From the NCBI GenBank assembly GCA_001592805.2, contig CP051139.1:1674001-1738000 (forward strand): a stretch of DNA of 64,000 nt, given 5' to 3'. This document shows, one piece after another, positions 21,151 through 32,119 of this stretch; the stretch's first letter is position 1; the number at the start of each line of letters is the position of its first letter. The notes beneath the pieces are model-generated. The model did not search any database and was not told the DNA's origin. It saw only the letters and a program-made list of their open reading frames with translations. The DNA is from Peltaster fructicola. Lineage: Eukaryota; Ascomycota; Dothideomycetes. The position numbers and the translations under genes were made by a program.

Positions 21151-22583
21151 ATAACGAGATTCACGCCAGAGTCGATGTCTGTTCTGACCTCCACCCAGCC
21201 ACCCTTGTCAACTCGAACGATCTTGCCATCAATGCACACACGCCGCCATTGCACATCCTCTTCCTCGAACTCGATCCTGAATGCCTTCACAGCTTCGTAC
21301 CCGATGCGTTCATCGTGAATATGCTGTCCACCCTGGTATGCTTTGCCCATAGCGTCAGATGCGTCCTTGCCAGACAGCGGTGCGAAGTGAACAAGTCGAA
21401 GGACTCCATCTAGAGGCTGCGAGGCTGGGCTGATAGTGAAGCCTGCCTCTAGTTGTGCCACCAGTGTTGCGAGAACATAGCCGTGCTGGTCTCTGTCTAT
21501 AGCTCGCCAGTCAGTGCCATCAGCCTTGATGAAGGAAACTTTGCCTCGATATGCATGCGGAAGAGAGCCGTCCGCAGGAAACAAAGCCTCCTTCGCAGCC
21601 ATCTTGAAGCGCTCTGCTCCAAACTTGCGGTACTCTACAGTGTCGCTGTCCGCGACAAGCGCTGCGTGCAGACCCCATGAGCATACAACGCAGCCGAATG
21701 CTGTAGGTGTGCCATTGACATCCTGTAGGGGTGCCGTAGCTCTAGCTTCGTCGACTAGATACCGTGCGCCGGCAGAGAAGCTTGCACGAAAGGCTGGCAA
21801 CTGTTTAGCATGACCTTGCACAAGAGCCTTGAGTCCCAGAGTATTGTCGTTGAGGGTACCAGAGCTGTTCGCAAGAGCATTACCAGTACCTAGGGGAAGC
21901 AGTGCCACATCAGGATTGCGATAAGAAGTACTGTGAGTCTCTGATGATAGTGCGTTCAATACGTCGACGAGACCGCCATCGCCGCTCAGCAACACGATGA
22001 CTTGCTCGTGTCCGGCGTTTGCAGTTGGTAGAAAGCGACTCAAAGTGAGTTCAGTGATGGTATCTGCAGACGTTGTGAAGTGTACTTCGTAGCGCTCTGG
22101 CACAAGTCGCTGTAGCAGCGGCTGAAGAGCGTTCTCGAACACAGCCTTGGCTTGACCTGTGCCTGATCCCACTGATACAACAACGTGTAGCTTCTGAGCC
22201 GGTGAAAATCGCTGTAGCAAGCAGTTTTCAGACGGCGAGAAGCGATGAACGATATCCGAAGGCGTATGCTTTACCTTCACACTTTGGTATACGAGCGTCG
22301 ACGGCTTTGCGGTCGTCGATTTCTGCGTCACGAACAGTAGATCGAAGACAGACTCATCACTGCTCGGAGGAGGGATGAGTGCAATGACATCTTGCGCATA
22401 CAAGACTGTATGCTCGCCTATGCTCCATCAGTGACGAACAAGCCTCTATGTCAACTGCCGACCTGTCGATACATCGCTTTGCCATTGCAAAGACTGCGTG
22501 ATTGCATCGTAGCTCAAGGATGTCGGCTTGTTTCTGAGAGCATCCTGGCTAGCCGGCGAGGATGCGGTCTTGACGTCTGCCAT
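21147..22583 (-). CDS. sphingosine/diacylglycerol kinase-like lipid kinase
   Basis: Minus strand, two exons, 22583-22463 and 22417-21147, giving 463 aa. The longer exon alone would start at a TTG; an upstream exon with ATG (MADVKTASSPASQ) joins over a 45-bp intron as STGEHTVLYAQDVIALIPP, typical of the family N-terminus. The donor (GTCGGC) is weak. The DAGK catalytic domain holds VVSVGSGTGQA (nucleotide loop), SGDGGLVDVLN at about residues 185-195, and PLGTGNALANS. Sphingosine kinases usually have SGDG followed by E at the later acidic position; here it is D. The C-terminal domain ends with CIDGKIVRVDKGGWVEV. The likely role is phosphorylation of long-chain bases or diacylglycerol. Confidence 0.85.
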
Positions 22584-22959
22584 GACCTGGACGCTTCAAT
22601 TGATGAAGATGACTGTAATATTGCACACCATATCTCGAGGTGAGCACTGCTTACCTTGGAGGTAGATCATCACGCCATTGTCTGATAGAGCTGCTAAAGA
22701 TAGGAAGGACAAGATGTGCCTGGCGCAAAACAGCTGCAAGCTTGTTTCCCTTGGATGAGGTCAGCGACAGCATCAATTTGTTGTGGCACACCCGTCCCAT
22801 TCATTGACCATCAACTATCGAGCCACGTCAACACACTGCACAGTCCAAGACTGTGGTATTCATCATCGGCAGACAACTCATCGACCACGTCTTCGAATCC
22901 GAGACGACCGCCGTGGCAGGACAGGCATTCGCTGTGCTTAACGACTGGCGCATTGAGCT
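22584..22959. promoter_or_regulatory. divergent promoter region
   Basis: 376 bp between the start of the lipid kinase gene (minus) and the small membrane protein gene (plus). No supported coding frame. Confidence 0.4.
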
Positions 22960-23697
22960 ATGGAGGGCTGGGCAGTCTTCCTGCTCATCGTCGCTGTGTT
23001 TCTGGTCATATTCGCAGTCGGCATCTTTCTGTGAGTACCGTGTAGTGTAGCTTAGTAACCTGGAACTGACTCCAACAGAGGAACACAATATCGCGCTGGT
23101 CGCCTGAATCGAGTTCTTGGACGACCGAACAACCTTGGCTCCTACAGACCTCCAGCACCAGCTCCAAGTGGTGTCCACGGATGGTTGACTGACACATGGA
23201 GCAAATTACGCAACCGCAGGACAGCTGGTGGCGCATATGAAGGCACGAGCTACGGCGGCGCACGAGGCAGAGATCGAAGAGGATTTGGACCACTAGACCC
23301 CGACGGAGCATGGGATGCACGAGTCGACCACGAAGCTGACCTCGCCGGTGACTACTACGAGGAGCAAGAGCTTGGTGATCCTGGTCATGGACCATATGGA
23401 GGAGGTGGCTACGGCGAGGTTGGCATCGCTGGCATACCAGATGCACGAGGCAGGAGTCGATCGAGACAACGAGAGTTGGATTCTCGCTACGACGAGGAGA
23501 TGCATGGCGGCCGCAGCACGGGCACTAGCAATCCCTTTGGCGACAACAACGAGCTGCGCACTGCGAATCCGCGGCCGGTAGTCGACACTGCGTCGGGCAA
23601 GGGTCACAAGAAGAACCAGAGCAGTCTGGCACTCTCTCACCACAGCACTGATGATAGTCCCACAGAGCGAAAGAGCATGTTCCGAGAGAACGTTTAG
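22960..23697 (+). CDS. small single-pass membrane protein, Gly/Arg-rich tail
   Basis: Two exons, 22960-23030 and 23079-23697, give 229 aa. Exon 1 encodes almost only an N-terminal membrane segment (WAVFLLIVAVFLVIFAVGIF). The 48-bp intron has GTGAGT, ACTGAC and AACAG. Exon 2 continues GTQYRAGRLNRVLGRPNNLG and then a hydrophilic, Gly/Arg/Asp-rich tail with GGAYEGTSYGGARGRDRRGFGPLD near residues 80-105, YDEEMHGG and a C-terminal Ser/Lys region. Proteins of this shape are common in ascomycetes and often labelled acid phosphatase-like without evidence. I see no catalytic motif. An ER or other endomembrane anchor is the most that can be inferred. Confidence 0.72.
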
Positions 23698-24526
23698 TCT
23701 GGCAAAGGTCATCTGCTTCGATACGAATGAACACGAAAAGGAGTCCTTCCTGCTTCCTGCTAGGCATGGAGAGGTTGTAATTACTAGAAAGTGCATGATA
23801 ATTGCGTTGTACAATCGAGACGGATCTCTGGCACATGCTGCAGGCTTCAATCAACCAAGATGGATGCACAAGGGAGGGCATGTCGGCACATCTGACCTCA
23901 GCCTGAATGTGCTGCTATGCATTGACAACCATAGCAGCGGCAGTACATCGGCAGATATGCCAACCCGGCAGCAATCACGGCGTCAGTGAATGCGGGACCA
24001 CCTCCATAGTGGCTGCACTCGTCTCTCGTGGTCCCCAATGGTTCATGACGAATCTTGCATAACTCCACGTTGATAGCGACGCTAATACCATGCCTTCTAC
24101 AGCGGAATCACCGAAGAGCCTCCTCAAACAGCCATCTCCCTTCCTTTTGCAATCTCCCATGTGTTCTAGAAGTCTGGTCGGGAATGTCGCGTGCCGTACA
24201 CAAGGCGAGCGAAGCTCTTTAGCTCATTGCTTGTACCTCTTATTGCCCGCACTACCACTCTTCCTCCACACACAAACCCACCGAAAGCAACCTTCCGTCT
24301 GAACCGGTTGTGCGGGCACCACTCGTCGAAGCATCTGTCTGCGTGGTCCTCCGTCGTAGCTCGAAAGCCCACAGGTAACACGCGTGCTGCTGACCATAGG
24401 CAGATATATCTGTGACCTTTACTCACCCTTTCCTTTCCTTGACTTCTCATCTGTGTTTGTTGCTTACACGCTCCATCCCTCCTAGACCACCATCGACCCG
24501 CCCTCGCTTGGGCTCTGACGCCCACA
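23698..24526. promoter_or_regulatory. intergenic and promoter of MFS transporter gene, about 830 bp
   Basis: No supported gene. The last 120 bp before 24527 are pyrimidine-rich (CTTTCCTTTCCTTGACTTCT and similar), typical of a fungal leader close to the transcription start. Confidence 0.5.
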
Positions 24527-26127
24527 ATGGACGACAAGAAGACCGACATCACACAGCTGGAGGAGTTGCGGACGAAAGAAAGAGATGGGTCGTTCACACC
24601 GCCAACTGCAGCCGAAGAAGCAGCTGTCATCCGCAAGCTGGACTGGCGACTACTGCCCATGGTATTCGTGCTCTACACTCTCGCCATCCTCGATCGAAGC
24701 AACCTGGGCAATGCTAAGCTCGCTCAGATGACTGACGATATCGACCTGTCAGGCAACCGGTACAACTGGCTGGGAACCATCTTCTACATCGCATACATCT
24801 GCTCGCAATGGACGGCCATGGGTTGGAAGCAGTTCAAGCCCCATCGGTGGGCTGCCTTTTGTGTCCTGTTCTGGGGCTTCGTCGCCAGCATCCAGGCTGC
24901 TACAACCACCTGGGGAGGTCTTATGACTTGTCGATTCTTCCTAGGTGTCGCAGAGGCTATGTTCGGTCCCGGTGTACCTCTATATTTGAGCTTTTTCTAC
25001 CCTCGCGACAAGGTTGGCTTCAGGCAAGGAGTGTTCATCAGTGGTGCTGCCATGGTGAGTGGACCTGCGCTGAATACGCATTGCGTTGCTCACCCTGTCT
25101 AGGCAAACGTGTATGGAGGTGCTCTGGCATACGGTATCAGTCAGATCAGAGGCGCCCTCGCACCATGGCGAGTGCTGTTCCTAATCGAAGGACTACCAAC
25201 CATGGTCTTTGCTGTTTTTGCTTGGTACTTGCTGCCTGACAGCATCCGAGAGGCCAAATTTCTCACGCAACGAGATAGAGATGTGGCCATTCACATGGCA
25301 GGCAAGAATCAGCGACTCGACGTCGAGCACGAACAGGGCTTGCGGTTGAGAGAGGTATGGGAAGGCATCCGTGATCCCAAGTCTTGGATTCCTGCACTCT
25401 GCTACTTCGGGTGGTGAGTTTGTTGCTGCAACGCTTCCCACAGCGAGCTAATCCTGCACAGCAACGTCTCGTATGCTTCACTACCACTCTTCGTCCCTAC
25501 TATCATCTTGCAGATCGGCACCTTCAACCAGATTCAGTCTCAAGGTCTCTCGGCGCCGCCTTATGTTGTAGCGTTCATCACCATCATCAGTTTCTGCTGG
25601 CTCTCCGACAGGTACAAAGTACGTGGGCCGTTCTGCTTCGCCGCAGCAATGATTGGTGCCATTGGCTTCATCATCAATGGCACAACTACTGCAACCGCTC
25701 CTCGCTACTTCTCCCTATTCCTGTCTGTAAACATCTTTGCCTCCGTCGCAATTCTGCTGGCTTGGGTCTCCAATCTGAATGCGTCGGAGTCGAAGCGTGC
25801 TAGCGCTTACACAGTACTGTCTACCATAGGACAGTGCGGCCCTCTTCTTGGTTAGTCAAGCTCGAACACGTAGGACGGTTTCGTAAGCTAACAAGCATAG
25901 GCACGAACATCTTCCAGACGCAAGACCAACCTTACTTCCGGAAAGGCATGTGGATATCTGCTGCATTCTGCCTACTTGTTGCCTTTCTGAGTGTTGCGTT
26001 AAGCTTTTGGCTGATCCATGAGAACAAGAAGATGGACGCTCAGGGCGTGCCAGAGGTCGCAGAGCTTGAGGAAACAAGTGATGCACAGCCAAATGGACGA
26101 CCTGCGAAATACAGGCACATCTGGTAA
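24527..26127 (+). CDS. MFS transporter, anion:cation symporter (Dal5/allantoate permease) family
   Basis: Four exons, 24527-25054, 25103-25413, 25462-25850 and 25901-26127, give 484 aa. All joins keep frame and restore membrane segments, e.g. GAAM/ANVYGGALAYGI and YFGW/CNVSYASL. The N-terminal signature RKLDWRLLPMVFVLYTLAIL followed by DRSNLGNAK is diagnostic of the fungal ACS branch. CRFFLGVAEAMFGPGVPLYLS is the conserved TM4-5 region, and about twelve hydrophobic segments are present. Relatives import allantoate, nicotinate, biotin or other organic anions with protons across the plasma membrane. The substrate cannot be called from sequence. The first ATG at 24527 gives a normal short acidic N-terminus. 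Confidence 0.9.
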
Positions 26128-26348
26128 ATCAGCGTAGTGTCTGAATACAAGTGCTCTCTCTGTATGTAATGAAACCAATGCTTTGCTGCGATGAGCAGCA
26201 TTCTCGATGATGCTATACCACGAATGATGCCATGGCTATGCAACGCTATGCTGTGAGGTTGTACAGTACCTTCCTTCTATCAGAACAAGATGTGTATAGG
26301 TGTTTAACTACCATGTATCAGCTCTGACAACGGATTCAAGCTGAGGAC

Positions 26349-29300
26349 TTACTCGTAGATCTCCAGTGGTGCAAGTGTATCAATACTATACAGCCAGTTA
26401 CCATTTCGCTCCTCTTTTTCAAGCCTAGGTTTGTGGTCAGCATCGTAAGTAGCGTACGACTGCCATCGACTTACCAGTCATAAGGCCATAGCACAAGAGA
26501 TCCCTGTACCATCTTCAGCAGCTCTTCTGCGTCCTCCTTAGGCATGACCTCCTCAGGCTGAGCCCGACCCTGTGTCTTGGTTGCTGCACGCTTCCTTGTG
26601 CGTTGACTATTCTGTTGTTGCGGCGCAAGGTTGGTCGACGAGGCACCAGCATCTGCACCTCCGCTAGCATAGTCCACAATCTGTACAGTTCGACGTCGTT
26701 CAGGATGGCCACCATCTGGCTCAGGAGGGTGCTGGACCGCCTTCTCGTCATTGGCGTCGAATTGCTTGAATCCGTCCTTCTCGTCTAGTGGTCGTGCGTC
26801 AGGGGATGGGACAGCTGTAGGTACACTCGATGCAGCTGAGCCTGGCGATGCCGGAAGCACATCCTGCTTCTCGCTGAGACCATTGGTCTGTGGTGCATCA
26901 TCAGATACTTTGCTGCCATGTCGTAGCTTACCCATCAGTCCATTGAACAGGCCTTTTGGCTTGACTGCCTCCGCATGAACAGCCGTGGCAATACTACCAC
27001 CTGCAATGCTACCTTCAGTGACGGAAGAGCCGGGTGGGCCTGATGTGTCCGGTGCGTCTTTTGGCGTCTTGGGTCGGCTTGCACCTAGACCCTGCGACTG
27101 CATGAATCGCTCATTGTATTCGTTGTACCGGTCATACGTCTTCCAGTCCAGCACTTCGGAATCTGGCTGACATCTGAACACTTGTCGATAGATCTTGGTA
27201 TTATTCTCTGCAACTTGATGCCAGATGCGATCATAGAAGTCGCTGATGAGAGGGTCTTTCATGCAACTCTCTGTGATGTGCGGCTGGCGAATCGTGCTCA
27301 AGAGAGCTGTTCTTGATGACAGCTTTGAGCCAGTGCGGGCCGGAGGGCCACCAATGTCGGTGTCATCAAGAAGAGGCAGCTCAGGCAGCTGAGATCGTAT
27401 TGGCAAGCCCATTTGAATCGTGTCTTTTCGTTCGGTTGGCCATGGTGGTGGAAGTGTCGCGGCGGCTTGCTTCTCCGCTTCCTGGTCTTCCATGATCCTT
27501 CGCACCTGAAGCTCTTCGGTACGATTGTAGGCTCGTACATCCTTGCGTAGCACCTCGTGTCCGTGAGCATCCACATACGAGTCCCGGTAGCCGATTTCGC
27601 CAGCAGCCTCAAGCTGTCGCTCGTTGTCAAGACCAAATCCAGCAACGTCCAGATCATGCTGTAGCTCGTGCGACGGCTTCTTATGCTTGTCAGACTTCTT
27701 TCCATGCTCAGCATCCAGCATTGCTTCTTTTTCGGCAGTGTCTGCGAGTTTCTGATGCTCTGCTCTCTTGACACGAGCATCTTCGATACGAGCAGCAGAC
27801 TCTTGGCGATCAAGAGCGGACAGTGGCGAGGGATGAGATTTGTCGTTTTCAGGAGTGGTAGAGTCATCTCTGTAGATGCGTGCCATCTCTGCATCTTGCT
27901 CATGTCGTTCCTGTTCCATCCGCTCCTTTCGGTAAAGCGCATCGACGTCGATGCCGATATGCTCACGCATCAAGCGCATACGAAGGGTGTGTGGGAAGTC
28001 TCCAACCATGTATGGCTCTCCAGCCATTGTCGATGGTATCATCTTCATGTCTGTGATCATGGCAGCGACTTCTGAATCTCTTGAACCAAGCATAGATCGT
28101 TCATTGATGTTGGCAGATCCAATAATAGCATGTCTGTCATCCACAACCATACATTTTGCATGGATGTATAGTTGTTCTGTGGTCAGACACTTCCGTGGGC
28201 CTATCTTGCCCCATTGTCGCAGTGAGTAGAAGCGGATGTAGTCTGAAGGATCGATATTGCGAGCGCGAAGACGCCCGAACATCGAAGAATCGCCACGACA
28301 GATGCTGCGGAATTGGCATTGCATGATAAGACGCACGCTGGTACCGTCTTGTGCATCGACGCTGTTCTGAAATCCAGGCATCAATGGTATCACCAAACAG
28401 GCTTGCCACTTGTCGCCAGCCTCATGAGCACGAATGATGCGCTCGACAAGAGCGTCACCAATCTTGTTGTGTATCGGTGTGCCCTCAACCACACAGCTCG
28501 AGATGAAGAACTGATTCTCGATGTAGACGAAGTGGTCAGACTCTTGAATCAGTGCACAATACGCATTCATGATACTGTGCTCGACCTTATTGGGTGTGCC
28601 TATCGACCAGGGCGAGCAGGACCGAAGCATCTGCACTTGGCAGGTTCCCGTCATGCCAAGCTGCTCAAGCTCGGGATGCTCGTACTCGGGAGGCGGCATC
28701 AGGACAGGCGTAGGACGAGAGGGTATGCGCTGACGGAGGATGTAATTCCAGCGTTGCACAAAGTGACGACCCAGATCGCGAGCTGGCTGACCGACTATCT
28801 GCATCGAGATATCATGCCAGGGCATCCTGGGAACCTTTGTACGATCATACATCTCCTCGTAAGGACGGTCAAGTGCATAGAAGTCTTGTACTCGAGGATT
28901 GCTGTAGTCCTTTCCAGGCCATACTTGACAATGCTCTGAGTCTCTGGGTATATTGTGATCGAGCTCGAAGCCAGTAAGCTTGTCATCGGTCAAGGAGTGA
29001 CAAGAATCGTCCCATCTACCGAAGCAGAGATCGACGCCGCCGCAGAATGCCATCATGTTGTCAATAACAACGAGTTTCTCGTGGTGTGCCCAGAAGAACT
29101 GATTCTGGCGGAACTGGTTGGGCGAGCGCTGCACTATGATGTTCTCATGTAGATCCAGCAGTGCCCATTTGGTGTATTCCGAATCGATCGGAATGGCACT
29201 TTCGATGTTGCGGTAGACTATGACAAAGATCTTGACACCTTCTTCTGCTTTGCGCTGCAGCAGTCGATCTAGCCGCCACTTCTGGCTGATAGCTGCAGGT

Positions 29301-31693
29301 CTGCGCATGTAGAGTTCGGGCGAGAGCCACCAGTCGTGGATATAGATGAAGTCCTTCGCATTGTCGATGGCACGAGATACCTGCCACATGTGGTCACGCC
29401 CATCGACGAGCCATCGACACCATACATTGTCTCGAACTGGAGCAAAGCTAGCAAACCGTTGTTTCTTAGCCCAGACTGAGTCGCTGACCATGTGCTCGAT
29501 CGACTCCTGAAATTGAAGCCATTGTCGCTCTGTTCGTGCCACCAGCTTTAGCTTGCGCTCGGAGTTGTTCAGTCGGATAATGTGGTGCTTTGTATAGGTG
29601 GTTGTGTCTGTCGCCTTCACGGCTCTATCATGAGCAGACTCCTCCTTCGTATGCTTCTTTAGCTTGTCAGTAGAGAAGTCCGAGTCGACAAGGAAGACAT
29701 CATATGGAGTAACAGACTCAGGACCGTCCACTATGACGATATAACTGTGCCTGACGAGCGTCCATCGAGGCTTGTGCCTATCAGCAAAGCCGCCGGGACC
29801 TAGAAGAGCTGCTCGACGTATCTCACGGTTTTGCCGAGATGCAATGGTGAGTAGACCCTGCTTGCCTTGGTAGCCATTCTCAGCTGCAAGGCGAATTGAC
29901 AATGCTGACAGTTCCAGGAATTGGCACAATCGATTGCTGTCGGGTCTGAAGATCACCCATCGAATCATCCGCTGCAGGTATATCTCAAGCTTCTTGCGCT
30001 GTCGGTCAGCATATCCTTGTCTTTGGCGCTCGTTCTGTTCTTGTTGCGCTGCTGACGATACTTCGATGTGTTGAGAGCTGGACAACCTGCGTGTGAGATG
30101 GAATGATGATATCCTTCGGTTTCTGTGCGTCGGTCGTTCAGCGCTTGCTGGTTGCGTCGTCTCTGGCTGCTCGTCGTTGTCGTCTTCATCCTCCAAGCCA
30201 TCGAAAAGCCCTCTTGCTCCACGAGCATATGGGAACGCACTCTTGGGGAAGTGAGGTATCCTTGCTTTTGACTTATCTTCTCCTCGAAATTGTTTTATAC
30301 GCTCGGTCTGGCCCTGTACCTTGTACTTGATGTGCAGATTGACAAAGTCTCGGAGTGTACGGTAAATAGTCCAATTCAGTCGAGCAGAACCGCTGCCGTA
30401 CTCGAGATCGATCTTGAAGATCACATGTCGGTCACCTGCCTTGTTCTCGTTCGTCTGACTGCTTGGAATCGTGATCTTGAGCTGTTCAAGCAACGCAGGT
30501 ATCCTTCGTCGACCATGTTCATCACGCTGAAAGAAGCTTGCCAGGACTAGAGCAGCAGGAGCGCCAGCAGCAATCTCGGCCATGAGCTGTGCAGACTTCT
30601 GATAGTCAACACGAATGCGTTCATCTCTCTTTCGCTGTCCAAACAGCTTGATGCCAGTCTTGACCTGGCGCCATATTTGCGCATTAGTGGTGTTTGCTCG
30701 ATCTGCTCGTAATCGGAAAGGTGAGCTGCCATCTGCGCCACGACCAGTCAGTTTGCGGAAAGTCATTGGCCGTCTCTCGTTGGGTGTCTCATCTCCCTGG
30801 CGTCGGACGTTCGATCCGATTCCTCTTGCATTCTCAAGACCTCTGCGAAGAGCACTCCGTATCCTATCCTTGCCCTCATCCTCGCTAACACCACCTCTTG
30901 CAACGTCTTCGCCGACATCTGACATGGTAGCTCGACGCTTGAGACCAGCAGGGCGATTCTGATAGTCCCTGATGAAACTTGCGAAGCGCGAAGTCATGGG
31001 AGTAGAAGGCGTTGATCCAGTAGCGTCAGTTGATCGATTCATCTGCCTCCTTCGTCTAGGCCTCGGAGTACTTGAGATAGCTTCATCGCTGTCCTCATCT
31101 GCGTCCGCGTCGAGCTCCATGGCTGCCTCAGATTCCATCAAATGGTCTGGTTCACTGCGCTCTGACTGCGGTGAGAGCACACCGTGATCTGTAGCAGGAC
31201 TTGGTGCAGCACTTTGTGAACGGCCCTGGCCTGAAGTCGAGGCCATAGACTTCAACTTGCCAAAGAACGACCCCGATCGTGGTGTATCTGCTGTACCCTC
31301 TTCGTCCGTCTCCCAGTCGCCCGTCTTTTGCATCGGACTTTGCCCTGCATCACCAATGCGCTTCGAGCCGATTGCCCATCGTTCCGATGATTGTCTTGGC
31401 TTACGCCTCCTTCCTCGAGGCCGCGGCGATTGTTCAACATCAGCATCTGGTCTTAGATTCTCTTCGATGAGCTCAGTAGTGGGTGCGGGTCCTACAGAGC
31501 CCGGCACAGCTTCGAAGGGGAAACTGTCTATTGCAGAGTCGACGTGTATGCTCGGAGGGTCAAGGGTTGCTCGCGGTTGATGGCTAGGAGTCGCTGGGAA
31601 CGCAGTCGATTGAAGCTGGCCGTTTGCCATACTTGTGGTGTCAGAGTGCTCATGTTGACCGTTCGCAAGTCTGCTCGCAGATATCGTAGCCAT
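26349..31693 (-). CDS. phospholipase D (PLD1/Spo14 type) with PX domain
   Basis: Minus strand, two exons, 31693-26475 and 26424-26349, giving 1764 aa. The 50-bp intron has a GTAAGT donor, GCTGAC branch and CCTAG acceptor; exon 2 adds the ending LEKEERNGNWLYSIDTLAPL plus EIYE, absent if one stops at 26471. PLD cleaves phosphatidylcholine to phosphatidate and choline in membrane traffic and signalling. A disordered N-terminus (1-330) precedes a PX-type domain (about 420-590, split by an acidic insert) and a PH-like region (about 600-740). Two HKD catalytic motifs follow: HHEKLVVID (His871, Lys873, Asp878) and IHAKCMVVD (His1178, Lys1180, Asp1185). IENQFFISS, conserved in PLDs, lies between. The frame opens upstream only from a TTG, so MATISASRL at 31693 is the start. 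Confidence 0.93.
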
Positions 31694-32119
31694 GGCGCAG
31701 GCAGATCTCGGAAACGTCAATCCGTGTCGGCTTTTCAATACATCGTGGAATATTCACTTGTTGATGGCTCGCTCATGACAGCTATCAAGCCGTTACGGAG
31801 ACAAAGATGTGGGTTCTTCGATCGCAGAGGGATGCGTGGTGTCCTACTCAAGCTCTTGAGCGCGTCGAATGATCTGCGGTCACCTAACCACGCCCGAAAC
31901 AACTGAATGATTTTCTGGGGACGATTGCCGTATGCACAATGACGACAAGGCATCAACACAAGGTTATGTGAATGGACATGTGAAAGTACTTGTGACTGCT
32001 AATTGTACATGATTACAGTATGCTATTCGGAAGCAAGAAAACGATTCAAGACAGAAACCCACAGCCGGCAACACTCCATAGCTTCGAAGATCGAAAATGC
32101 CATTGTTGACGACAGCTCA
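31694..32119. other. intergenic, about 430 bp
   Basis: Promoter/leader of the PLD gene and 3' end of the helicase gene, both on the minus strand. No supported gene. Confidence 0.4.

Noticed and set aside
26471-26475. PLD stop at 26471
   Set aside because: The in-frame TAA is part of a GTAAGT donor; splicing adds the conserved C-terminus ending at 26349.
31694-31738. PLD start at 31738
   Set aside because: TTG codon; the first ATG in frame is at 31693.
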